A stretch of DNA of 18,226 nt from Phellopilus nigrolimitatus (Eukaryota; Basidiomycota; Agaricomycetes; Hymenochaetales; Hymenochaetaceae), in contig JAJOHG010000466.1 of the NCBI GenBank assembly GCA_021029095.1, positions 1 to 18,226 on the forward strand, read 5' to 3'. The notes below the pieces were generated by a model. It was not told the DNA's origin, did not search any database, and was given only the letters and a program-made list of their open reading frames with translations. Each line of letters opens with the position of its first letter. Position 1 is the first letter of the stretch. The translations under genes and the position numbers were made by a program. Positions 1-9,547 of the stretch are shown one piece after another.

Positions 1-170
1 CAGGACAGAGTGAGGACACATATCGTCAATGCTAGCATGGGAAAGCCAATATAAGAGGAGATCGCCAGTTTAATGGCCGAGATATCGTCGAAAAGAGTCG
101 AGGTCATGTCTTCTTGTGAAGGCCTTTCTGAGAGATCTCCCAATCCTGCGCCTTTAAAAGCAATGGCAAT
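1..170 (-). CDS. Possible exon of a membrane protein, partial at left edge
   Basis: On the minus strand a reading frame stays open from a possible 3' splice site (TTGTAG, ending at 171) to the window edge, about 56 codons, while the other two frames close early. The translation begins IAIAFKGAGLGD and ends in a hydrophobic stretch (SSYIGFPMLALTICVLT) that could be a membrane segment. I do not recognise a family. No convincing upstream exon joins it in frame: the nearest GT donors give stops or very short exons. An open frame this short can arise by chance, so this is a weak candidate for the last visible exon of a gene continuing to the left. Confidence 0.2.
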   Translation of the reverse strand, partial: MAIAFKGAGLGDLSERPSQEDMTSTLFDDISAIKLAISSYIGFPMLALTICVLTLS

Positions 171-2275
171 CTACAAGTAGAGTTTGGATGGAGAAGCAAG
201 CAACCGAGAAAGAAATAACCTATTCTTGATACCATTTCAAACCATCAGACGCCCCAAAGTATTCGCAGCTTCGAATTGAGAAGTTACGCACATAGAAAGC
301 ATATAATCAAAGATGCAGAGGCAAGAATTGGCATATGATGTAGGCGCTTAAAAGATCTCTCAAAACACTTTCAGAGAACACTTTCAGAGGCTTGAATTGA
401 AGAATGAGCGGCGGCGTTGTCATCAGACAAAGCTACCGCGACGAACACAAACCAAAAATAGAAGTTGATTTGTACCAACAGATCATTTGCAAAGCAGCCG
501 ATAGACACGGATGTCGTACCAGCCTTTGTTCTGTCAGGTCCAGTATGGTGAAGGCGGTGGAGCTCAACGCAGTCAATATGCAAACTGGAGAATGCTTTTT
601 GAATGCAATGCGCATGCGATAGCGGGTAAAGAACGGACGAACCTTTTTGAACAGAAATCTTGTTCCACACCCAGTATCAGGGTTCGAGAAATTGTGATAG
701 AAAGGTCATTCTAATTCTGCAGCGCGGGATGCCTGTCCTGATTCCGGCAGCGCAGAACCAAGAACCTCCATACGCTACCAAGTTTCTGAAATACAGTCAC
801 AGAAGGATAGTCGTAAAACTGTTGGACGGAAACTCGCAGATCTTGTTTTGTGAGCATACGTCGAAGACGAACATGCGGCGGCGCTGAGGCCTCAGGACTA
901 CACAGTTCAAAGCTTATTGCAATTTTTGACTTCCACTAAACGATAAAACCCTTCGGAGTCATCGCAAACCCGATGTCGCTGGACGTCAACTGTCCCTCGC
1001 ACCATGATCATGACGCAGAGTGAAACGCGGAATGATATCTGCAGACAGCACGAGCCGATTAAGATTGGCTCTTTGACATGCAAGCCTCTCCAACTATCGT
1101 TCGGAGCCGAGTGAGAAGATACCATCAGCGCAGAGAACAGGCAAGCGCAACAGAAACAGTCTCTGAAATCTCACCATAATCGACTTTAGGCATAACGGTC
1201 TATCGCAAAACTGGCTTGACAGACGAGTCTCACATCGCTTTCAGTCGCCAGCTCGGAAAACTCGAGAATGTACATCAATTTAACGGGCGCATGGTCGAGA
1301 AACCAGATATATATAAAGCTGGAAATATAGACGAAGACGGAAATATTATCCCGAAAACTTCAAGGTATGACATCAAGTTAGCACATTTTAAAATAAAATT
1401 CTGGCTATAAACGTACCATCAACGTGCTGTTGGTTTACGAAAGGTTAGTAGCATACAATCAAAGGAGGAGATCAATAATTTGACAGAATAACGGAGAAAG
1501 GAAATACACTTTGGCACGACGACTCCACATACAATCAGTACCGCAGTAAATATAGTATTCTCCTGGCGTATGTCGTACCCAAAGAGGGTGGAAACACCGG
1601 CTATGCGGACGAACGGCATGCACTCCGAGATCTTCCAGAGAAGACGAAGGCAAAGTTGAGGGGGCTTGTGGTCAAACATAAGTAAGCGTTTTAAAAACGT
1701 GTCTGCGAAGATGCCACTGATTAATGATCCTCTGTAAAGTCTAGGGCATTCACGCAAGCTAGCAGCACGCAACAGAACAAGATGTTATCGAAGTAGGCGT
1801 CAAGTCAGACAAAGATCACTCTTTCGGATTTTCTGATCGCAAAATCAAGACCTTGTATATATAGCATCACACGCTTCGGAAATGGTTGGTCCTCGAATAC
1901 TGTACGCAACCGAAGTACGCCATTTCGGTAAAATAGTGCCAGTCCGGATATCTCGTAAGTAATCTTTATAAATCATTTTGTGGCAAGAGAGGTGCTCACT
2001 GAGGTGCGCTTGAGATCTTTTGGGGTAATGTATCAACGACAACTAGGAGAAATTGTGTTGACTAATTCCATATATACAGACAATTGCCAAGTGATGCGTC
2101 GTGCGACAGCATTTCACGATCAGACGGGCCAGAGAGGTATGGAGCAGCCTCGTCCGCTTAGATCTGCACCGCCTTCTTACTTGACTGGGCGAGAGAGCAC
2201 CAGATGTCGCAGTACATAAATGAGAACGTTTGAACTCGAAGAAAAATAGGATCTAAGCTTACATGTAATCGTCAA
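171..2275. other. Spacer without a supported gene
   Basis: I find no gene here. The longest open frames (about 60-117 codons, both strands) have no recognisable motifs and do not join across plausible introns. Two minus-strand frames, 371-670 and 1419-1772, contain hydrophobic runs and could be debris of a decayed membrane-protein gene, but there is no conserved motif to support that. No tRNA was seen by eye. Confidence 0.4.
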
Positions 2276-2341
2276 TTATTGGGAGCGAAGCTCCCTCTTA
2301 CCGGGGTAGGGCTCCCAAAAAGCTATCATGTGGCTGTGTGG

Positions 2342-2358
2342 CCCCCCCCCCCCCCCCC
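2342..2358. repeat. Poly-C tract (17 C)
   Basis: There is an uninterrupted run of 17 C. It lies in the repeat island between the hairpin at 2281-2295 and the 8-bp stem, 5-nt loop hairpin at 2380-2400 (TGCATGCC/GGCATGCA). The exact count is prone to assembly error and to slippage in the genome. Confidence 0.9.
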
Positions 2359-2891
2359 GTGAGAACTGGCCGTAAATGGTGCATGCCTTCGAGGCATGCA
2401 GGCGTCTCTCCCTCCCTCCGCAAAAAAAACTTGAACTCCTGAGCCCAGAAAATAAATCCTGCACTTTTGCTTACCAAAAATATTATAAAAAAATTTAGGG
2501 AGCAAATTACCATGATAGGTTCCCAAAAGTATATCACGTGACCAGCCGCATGGGGCTGCCCGAACTGATCATGAGGGGAGGCAATCCCTGCCAAAAGAGT
2601 CTGCACGCTTTGTAATCTGACAAATGATCGGCACTTCCCAAATTAAGAAATTTCGGTGGCAAAAATTTACAGATGGCCAACTCGACACAATCCGGCCACT
2701 CTGTGCTGATTTCCTTTGACAAAAAATAAAATAAAACATATTTTAAGGCTATACATACAACATATACTTTAAATCATGTGGCTACTTATGAAAAAAAGGT
2801 TTGCAGCAAAGAAAAGAGCAGGAGGTGAGCGCGTTTCGGCGGTCACGTGACCTCAGCACATGCAAAATGGCCGTGCATACATGCAAATGCG

Positions 2892-3160
2892 CAGAACGAG
2901 TCTTTGAGCTCAATTCTCATCCGTTTCGCGTAATTTAAGCTGGAATACGCTCGGGTGATATGGGGCTGGGAGGTCTTTGTTGTCGATTTTTTAATTTTGT
3001 CCTCAAAGTGCCAGAACAGGGGTCTTACATGGTTGTTCTGGCACTTTGAGGACAAAATTAAAAAATCGACAACAAAGACCTCCCATCCCCATATCACCCG
3101 AGCGCATCCCAGTTTAAATTACGCGAGACGGATGAGATTTGAGCTCAAAAACTCGTTCTG
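2892..3160. repeat. Long near-perfect inverted repeat (2 x 127 bp, 15-nt loop)
   Basis: The arm 2892-3018 is the reverse complement of 3034-3160 with no gaps (paired positions always sum to 6052). By eye there are 7 mismatches in 127, about 94% identity, all in the outer half; the inner 50 or so bases match perfectly. The loop is 3019-3033. Similarity stops abruptly at both outer ends. Because of the palindrome, the same peptide start (MIWGWEVFVVDF) appears in an open frame on each strand; I treat these as by-products. The structure fits a foldback or MITE-like element, or a recent head-to-head duplication. A transcript would fold into a long hairpin. Confidence 0.9.
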
Positions 3161-3673
3161 TAACTTTTCTTTCACTCATGAACCGCAAAATTTCCATTTT
3201 TGGTGTACATGTAAGCAACTACAAATGCACACTCTTTTGGCAGGCATTGCCTCCCCTCAGTGATCATAATGCTGCGTGCCTCTACATACATGTATGCTTG
3301 CTGTCTCTCGCCTCTTCCTCTCCTCTTTTTCCTCCTTTTACACTTGAACTCCTGATCTTAGCAAAAATAAATTGCACTTTGATTACAGAATTAAATAAAG
3401 TCCAGTGAGGAAAGAATTAGACTTACCGGCCTCCCTGAAACGCGTCACGTGACCTGGGACAATCCTCGCACATTCAAGCATACAAAAGTTGCAATTACTA
3501 GTGGCTTTTTAATACTTCCAATTACATGACACCAAAAAGATTAAATAAATCAATGGTCATAGAAAACTAGAATGAAATAATTCAGAATAAGCCTTAGCCA
3601 CACACGCTTCGCTCCCCCCTAATATGTGGGCACCCCACATATAAATTCATGTTGTAACACTTCACATGTTATA

Positions 3674-4108
3674 CAGGTGGGTGTAGAAAGTCTACGGCCC
3701 CCCTAAATAAGGAAGGTGGTTCCCGCCCACGTCGCACACACTCATCCGCGTCCTCTGTTGTCATTCACAGTTGCCTGTGGCACACTGCCAGCCCGAATCA
3801 CCTAAAAATGCATTGTATCTTATGTAGTATTCGTGGCGATGCCTTTATCGGACCCGCAACGCGCTTGACAATGTGGTCAGGGCTACAACCCAAAATCACG
3901 TGACAGCAGTGGAAAGCGAACGGTGCAACCTCGAATCGACTATGTAAACCTTGTATTTTCATCACATATGTATAAAAAGAAGGCTTTTGCAGTCAGACAT
4001 CCTGTTTGGTCTTTTCTCAGGTGAAAGCGACGATGTGGACACTCGGGCGGCGCGGACGGGAACTACTTTCCTTATTTAGGGGGGCCGTAGACTTTTTACA
4101 CCCACCTG
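3674..4108. mobile_element. MITE-like element with ~60-bp terminal inverted repeats and TA target duplication
   Basis: The left end at 3674 begins CAGGTGGGTGTAGAAAGTCT and the right end at 4108, read inward on the other strand, begins CAGGTGGGTGTAAAAAGTCT. The terminal repeats run about 60 bp (3674-3735 and 4047-4108) with about six or seven mismatches. Both ends are flanked by TA (3672-3673 and 4109-4110), the target duplication expected of Tc1/mariner-type transposition. The 435-bp length and lack of a transposase frame make it non-autonomous. The interior holds a TATA box and a TCACGTGA palindrome. Assignment to Tc1/mariner rests on the TA duplication only. Confidence 0.8.
3971..3978 (+). 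promoter_or_regulatory. TATA box inside the MITE
   Basis: TATAAAAA stands inside the element on the plus strand. About 60 nt downstream, an ATG at 4033 opens a 35-codon frame that crosses the right terminal repeat and ends outside the element at 4140. A TTTTCTCAG/GT stretch at about 4013-4022 could also be read as a splice acceptor. This may be a remnant promoter of the parent transposon; activity is not shown by sequence. Confidence 0.35.
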
Positions 4109-4110
4109 TA

Positions 4111-5726
4111 ACAACCGAAAGAACAAATACTTTCTCGTAAGTCTCATATCGTCAGTCTGCATCCGAATATTTTTCCCCGTCGCCTGGTAAAACTGGTTGG
4201 ACTTGAGGTTAGACCATATCCAATGACAGCCTAGATGCAATCTCGACTTACCTCGCTCGTCTGCACGATTTCAACTTCATGATAGATTCCCGGAGCGCTG
4301 CACCGAAAGGACATAAGTACGCATTTCTCAACGGAAGATTATATGGGCTCCATGATGACATTCTGTCTCCCATTTTTATCACAGCCTGTACTCTCTTGAG
4401 CTTGGCTCAAAATGCCACACGCATGCCAGAGATTTCACCATGTCGTTCCAGAAATGCTGTCTCTGGTCCATTCATCCTATTCTCGAGATCAAGTCTCCGT
4501 TATGATAAGCCGCACGAAGGCCAGTGGCTGTAGTGTTACTGTCAACGACTCCTCCCTCGAGAAAATGCACCTTCTTCGATTCGTGGAAGTCGTGAGGCTG
4601 CAATGTCAACGACGGTATTCTCCCGACATTTCTTAGGACAAGAGAAGCCTTTCAATTTCGACTCTTCGAACCCTTGCGACCTCGTCTGGCCCGTTTATTT
4701 CAGCTGTCTCTTTACGCAGGTCCAAATTATTTCCGAGCTAATCAATAAACGGCGATATGCAGTAAGTGGATAATGCCTAATCTACACGATCCTAGTCGTC
4801 GCAATGGATCCTCTATTTTCCAATCGTACAGAAGCCTGACGCGACTTTCAGTGGTAACAGCTACATCGGAATACGAAGGTAAATATTTTGTCTTCCAACG
4901 CTTCTCCGTTTACTGGCATCTCTTCCTCTTCTGCAGACGCTCTTGCTGGAGTTTGAACAGCGGTCACGGAAAAAAACGCCATTTCTGATATTCGATTTTC
5001 ATCCATCAAGACGCTGTCAGCGTTTTAGATTACAGCTCGCTGAAATATCTATAATATTCCTGTCCAGCCATCCGACTATCTCTGTCGAAAGTTACTGGGT
5101 CCGATGACGAAGCAGATTGACATACACACGGATTATTCGACTAAGTTATTCTGCATCAAGCACGATGTCTTGGCTTAATTAACAACCTTCGTGATGCTAA
5201 ACTCGAGATATTTTTAACTTAACCGGACTTCGTGCCCGACGAGCTCTTCCAGAGCTCTCCATATGTTCTCCACCTCTTAGTCGATGCTACGTGGTTTCGT
5301 ATTGCGTTTTGTGGAACCAACCTTCCACCCAAACGTCGTACCCTCAAATTGGTCTACCATTACTCAAAAGCCTGAGCCTAGCTCGTATTTCGCAAGTCAT
5401 CGTATTCGCCTTACTCTAGACTCGCTTCCTTGTTGTTCTCCAAACCTTCATCAGAAGTTGAAACGTACCAGTAATTTCTGATGAGTGAAATAACTCCTTG
5501 CTATTGCGTTCGTAAAATTCATTGACTATTGCACGTACACATGATACTAATGGAAAATACATCGTTCATTCGTAAAAAAAGATATAAAAATTATGGAATG
5601 CGGAGCATCCGCCTTGTTCGTCTTGGCTATCGACGCCATCTACGACCAGTGGGAGGAGGAAAAATTGATACAAATGAGAAGATGAGGGGGAAAAAGAGAT
5701 AAGGGGTAGAGGATGAGGAAAGGATA
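4111..5726. other. Spacer without a supported gene; right part is the transporter 3' flank
   Basis: No gene is supported. Plus-strand open frames at 4279-4533, 4773-4988 and 5284-5481 are under 90 codons, lack known motifs and do not join into a longer product. Positions from about 5500 to 5726 lie just downstream of the transporter stop codon and should contain its 3' UTR. A small perfect hairpin (GCGGA/TCCGC, 5600-5612) lies there. No clear AATAAA signal was seen in the transcribed sense. Confidence 0.4.
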
Positions 5727-7801
5727 TTAAACCTTATCGTCTCGGGAGTCCTCCGTCCGGATCTCTTCACCCACAATTTTCTCGTCAGAGGCATGGGCAT
5801 CCTCGGCCATAAGCTTCGCGCGCACGCGGTGGCTCGTCAACGGTGTCGAGTGCATATAGAGGACGTCGATCTGCTCAAGCGAGAGGCCCTTCGTCTCGGG
5901 TATACAGAAGTACGTGAAGACGATGCAGCAGAAGCACGTCGAGCCCCAAATGAAGAACACCTTCGCCTGAAGATTCGCATTACCCGGGCCCGAGTTGACG
6001 AGGAACGGCGTCGCAAAGCCGATAGCGAAGTTCCAGAGCCAGTTCGATGCGACGGCGAGGGACATGCCCTTTGCGCGCACATTGAGGGGAAAGATCTCGC
6101 CGGTAATAACCCACGCGATTGGTCCCCATGTGGACGCGAAGAACCCGATATATATGCAGCTAAAGGAAGTGTGTCAGTCCGTGAGTTCTGTGAAAAGATT
6201 TTCAACTAGAGATTACTCACACAAATGCGATGAGCACCTTCTGGCCAGCCAAGTTGGACTGAGGCAAGGCGACGCCAGCGATGGCGACTATGAACTCGCA
6301 TACACACATGCCGGTAGCGCCGATGAGGAGCATGCGGCGACGTCCGAAGCGTTCGACAGCCCACATGCCCGGGATGGTCATGAATACATTGACGACGTTC
6401 GTCGCGACAGATATGAGGAAAGCGTCGGTAATGCCAGATCTCATGAAGAACGTCGTGCCGTAGTAGAAGATGAAGTTGATACCGGTGAGTTGCTGCCACA
6501 TTTGGATCGCCATTCCAGTAACGATACGGAACAAGATCTTATTGGGCTCGCCAACGCGGAAACAATCACGGTATGTCGATGAACCAAGCCTGAGTTCACA
6601 AGGCAAATTTGAGCTCGGTTAATGAGTGCATGGAATGAAAATAAACATACCGCCTCTCCTCCTCAAGGCTGATCTTCATCTCGCTAAGGTCGTCAGTGAG
6701 TGTAGGGTCATCAAGAGGAGCACCGGTAAGGCGCGAGAGCGAGTGGGCGGCATCTGCATCGCGGCCCTTCATGATCAACCAGCGCGGGGACTCGGGAAGG
6801 ATGGTCATGCCACCAGCGAGAACGGCCGCCCAGATGAATTGGATGGAGATCGGAATGCGATAGGAAGAGTGATCATCGCGGTCCTGAGTTGCGTTGTTGA
6901 CGACGGAGGCCAGCAGGATACCGATGGTGATTGCCCATTGGTAGCCAGAGACGACAGTACCACGGATCCACTTGGGCGCGCTGCATGATGAACGGACGAA
7001 GAAATCAGAAAGAGAGTCCAAAAGAAGTCAAGATGTGTCCGCAAATAGAAATTGCATTAATGATCACCTCGCCACCGATCCGCACAAAAAAGTAAAAAGG
7101 AAGAAAAGAAGCAGAAAAATATATAGAAAGAAGATAAACTTACCACTCCGACTGGTACATAGGGATAAGAACAGAAACTTCCCCGACACCAATACCCGCG
7201 ATGACACGGCCCGCGACGAATAGGGGGAGCGCAGTCGATGCGGTCTGCATTGCAACACCGATACAGAAGATGAGCGTGCTGAAAACGATTCCCCATTTGC
7301 GGCCGAGGATGTCAGCTGTTGGTGCTCCAAGAAGAGCTCCGAAGAATGTGCCAACGGAAAGGATCGAGACCACGAGCGACTGCTCAGCGGTGGAAATCAT
7401 GAAGCCGGTCGGGTGGTTGACAAGGTCAGTGGTCGGAAACCCGAAAGTGCGCAGCCAATCTTTCATGGCTTGCACGCCGTTAATGACGCCGGTATCGTAA
7501 CTGTATTGAAAGAGGGAGACGGTGAATGAGTAAATACACAATTTAAAAATAAAATAAAAAAACATGCGTACCCGTATAGAATCCCACCAAACGCCGCGAA
7601 AGCACTAAAAGTGACGGAGGAAAGTCAGTAAACTATCCGAATATCGATATGCGAGGAGGTTGCATACGCCTATAGAAACACTGTCAGCATACTATGTTGG
7701 AGACGGAGATGAACAGTGTAACTCGCCATGGCGATACCAGCAGCCTTGTTCTTCGGAGCGTTGGCCCCGATTTCGGGACCATTGAAGGCAGCGGGAGCCA
7801 T
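5727..7801 (-). CDS. MFS sugar (hexose-type) transporter
   Basis: Predicted plasma-membrane sugar porter of the major facilitator superfamily, probably a proton-coupled monosaccharide importer; the substrate is inferred from the family. Exons: 7801-7727, 7669-7668, 7604-7572, 7500-7144, 6980-6651, 6589-6221, 6159-5727; joined they give 532 aa, a usual length. Family marks by residue: GYDTG 37-41 in the first membrane segment, GRKWG 103-107 (loop 2-3), PESPRW 218-223, QQLTG 298-302 in segment 7, ERFGRRR 345-351 (loop 8-9), PETKG 476-480 after segment 12. Six short introns interrupt it; intron 4 (7143-6981, 163 nt) is clearly the longest. The start is the first ATG after a pyrimidine-rich leader, and the N-terminus fits the family. 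Odd point: the first splice needs a GC donor and a 2-nt exon. The C-terminal tail is hydrophilic, with several acidic residues. Confidence 0.93.
7668..7669 (-). other. Inferred 2-nt micro-exon (GC) of the transporter
   Basis: Exon 3 must be entered in phase 2, because an in-frame stop and the lack of another AG exclude any earlier acceptor. No GT donor near the end of exon 1 gives that phase in one step. Ending exon 1 at the ATG (7727), with a GC donor reading GCGAGT, then a GC micro-exon between CTATAG and GTATGC, gives AM-A-AFAAFGG, which is what the family shows. Both flanking introns (57 and 63 nt) have a CTGAC branch site about 15-25 nt before the acceptor. The alternative is a 1-nt exon T at the CTGACAG acceptor with the donor GTTACA, which would use the branch site itself as acceptor and is less likely. 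Confidence 0.6.
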
Positions 7802-7853
7802 TGAGACTGTTGTCAGTGGATAGTTAAGAGGTTTTGAGAGGTGCCTCGGAAAT

Positions 7854-7871
7854 GTGGGGACGGGTGTGGGG
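7854..7871 (-). promoter_or_regulatory. Two CreA/Mig1-like GTGGGG sites in the transporter leader
   Basis: On the plus strand GTGGGG occurs at 7854-7859 and 7866-7871, matching the carbon-repressor consensus SYGGRG. They lie 50-70 bp upstream of the start codon, between it and the TATA box. Glucose repression of sugar-transporter genes through such sites is known in fungi. Six-base matches are common by chance, so this is only suggestive. Confidence 0.25.
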
Positions 7872-7919
7872 AAAAAGGCTAAGAGCTGCGGGGAGAAACT
7901 ACCCGAAGATTGGAAGAGG

Positions 7920-7926
7920 TTATATA
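7920..7926 (-). promoter_or_regulatory. TATA box of the sugar transporter gene
   Basis: TATATAA on the minus strand lies about 120 nt upstream of the transporter ATG. Between them is a C/T-rich stretch typical of a fungal transcription start region and 5' leader. No upstream ATG lies between the TATA box and the chosen start. Confidence 0.5.
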
Positions 7927-8361
7927 TCGCTCGGAGGCGTCTGGAGCCTGTGAAACGTGGTTTTTTCTTGACATCCGGATCATACGCATGATGCTCGCTT
8001 TCGCTCAGAAAACATCGAAAACAAATCCGAATTGGGAAGGACGCGAATAGCTCAGGCACAGTTTACGCTTACAGGGTTTGCACTGGCCGAGGACCCCGGA
8101 ACACCTGTCCAAGCCACAACAGCTACCAACAGCCACCAACCTCCACTTGCGATCTTCAGTATTAATTTTCGGTCTCTTCCATATCTGGCCTTTTTCTTTT
8201 CTTCTCCGTATCGATCATTATTCTGATACTCCCCTATCATCTGTTCAGAACGTTGGGCGCCTCGGTTTTCTGCCAGCTGGTCGTAGTGATCCTTCGGATC
8301 TTAGATACCCTCCGTCACGCATGCATAACCGAACTCTGCGGCGTCTGCCTAAAGATCTAGC

Positions 8362-8457
8362 CTCTTGACGGCTTTAGACAGGGCCACCATTTGGCCCTCC
8401 TTCAAGAGTCTACCTACAACTATAGGTTTATGTAGTTGCTGCAGAGCGGCCTTCCGC
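8362..8457. other. Row of three hairpins
   Basis: The first is a two-part stem: CTCTTGA (8362-8368) pairs with TCAAGAG (8402-8408), enclosing AGGGCCA (8380-8386) paired with TGGCCCT (8392-8398) over a 5-nt loop. The second is CAACTA (8417-8422) with TAGTTG (8433-8438). The third is GCGG (8446-8449) with CCGC (8454-8457) over CCTT. No coding frame explains them. They could be a structured RNA, a remnant of a mobile element, or chance. Confidence 0.35.
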
Positions 8458-9470
8458 GCTCCGCCGCTTTACGTTCCTTGACATACACCAACAGCTTCGA
8501 TCATAATATCCGGGCAGTTGTGCTAAGAAAAACTCAACCGTATTGCATATTGATCTCACGAAGCGCGACATTGAAGATTTCTAAAAATAGTGGCCATTCA
8601 TTGATGGCGCATTGAGTTACTCACATGAAGTTCCACTTGGCGAAATCTAAAACCGGCGTCGCACCTCCACACATGCCGCTGGGAAGTAGCCACTCAGTAC
8701 GAAGACTGATGTGCGAGATGGGCATTGGTACGCATTCGCGACCCGTTCTCTCGTATCACTGTGTGCATCTGACTGGGTAACGCGTCAGCCATTCACTGAT
8801 CCGGACTACGCTGAAACTCACTGTCTGCGAAGTCCCACATACCGCCTCATCTTCCGCTTCTGCTAATCTCAAGCATGACGTGCACTTCACGCTAGTCTCC
8901 CGTGACTTTTCTTGCCTTTCGTGGAGTTTCGTGCTTCTCAGCATAGAGCATCTCCACGTCGGCACAAAAATTTATTCATGCAGCCTACACGAGTTTGTGC
9001 CTTTTCCCCTGCTTGTTTCACGCTTGGACTTCGAGAAATATTATCCACTCCGCTCAGAACATCATCAGTTGTTCCATAGTGATTTATTTAATCATTCTCG
9101 TGCTCATGGTTTCTTAGATCCCGTCCCGATACCGCCGCATCTTTACCTGTCTCTACCCTGGATTCCAAATTTGCTTCTTGGCTCCGCTTCTCATACCATG
9201 CAAGACTATCGTGGCATCCAACAGAATACATCTGTAATGTATTTCACATCTGATTCCCTCTCTTCTCTCTCTTCTTTTTATTGAATCGTCACTATCTTAC
9301 AAGAAGAGATGCTTTCGAGCTAGATAGTGATCAGTTGGCCCGCCTTCCTCTTCGTCACGGCGTCGACTGACGACCTCTTCTCGTTCTATGCGTTAATTTC
9401 GCGCGACGACCCGCAACGTCATCCCTCCCGACCACGACTGCACCCGAATCTATGTACCTAGATCCGTTTC

Positions 9471-9478
9471 TATAAATA
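9471..9478 (+). promoter_or_regulatory. Isolated TATA box
   Basis: TATAAATA followed by AAAAGGCG stands on the plus strand just after a CG-rich stretch (about 9340-9460), in a region with no plus-strand gene that I can identify. The first downstream ATG (about 9525) opens only a 6-codon frame. It may belong to an unannotated non-coding transcript or to a decayed gene. Confidence 0.25.
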
Positions 9479-9547
9479 AAAAGGCGCTTCTGGTTTGCAG
9501 GTTTGCACGGTCGTTGACAAGCCAATGATCAATGAGAACAACTAGGA

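Larger units (their letters stand above)
2276..3643. repeat. Mosaic repeat island
   Basis: This stretch is built of repeated blocks. The block around 2404-2476 recurs in direct orientation at about 3301-3386; both carry ACTTGAACTCCTGA followed by an AT-rich run and GCACTTT. The block at 2558-2619 recurs inverted at 3216-3270; both contain CTCTTTTGGCAGG and ATTGCCTCCCCTCA when read in the same sense. An 11-mer, GGGAGCGAAGC, stands at 2281-2291 and inverted at 3606-3616, near the two outer limits. Small perfect hairpins are frequent: 2281-2295, 2380-2400 and 3622-3642. No transposase frame is visible, so these look like degraded or non-autonomous elements. The outer limits are approximate. Confidence 0.6.

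Noticed and set aside
2843..3263. Open frames of 84 (minus) and 102 (plus) codons sharing the same start peptide
   Set aside because: The identity is a direct result of the inverted repeat; both frames are within repeat DNA.
5793..6582. Long plus-strand open frames (138 and 195 codons) and a minus frame at 5837-6205
   Set aside because: They lie antisense or out of frame within transporter exons 6 and 7 and have no motifs; the sense frame is clearly the MFS protein.
8880..9284. 134-codon plus-strand open frame
   Set aside because: The DNA is C/T-rich, the translation is low in complexity and without motifs, and no splice partners extend it.
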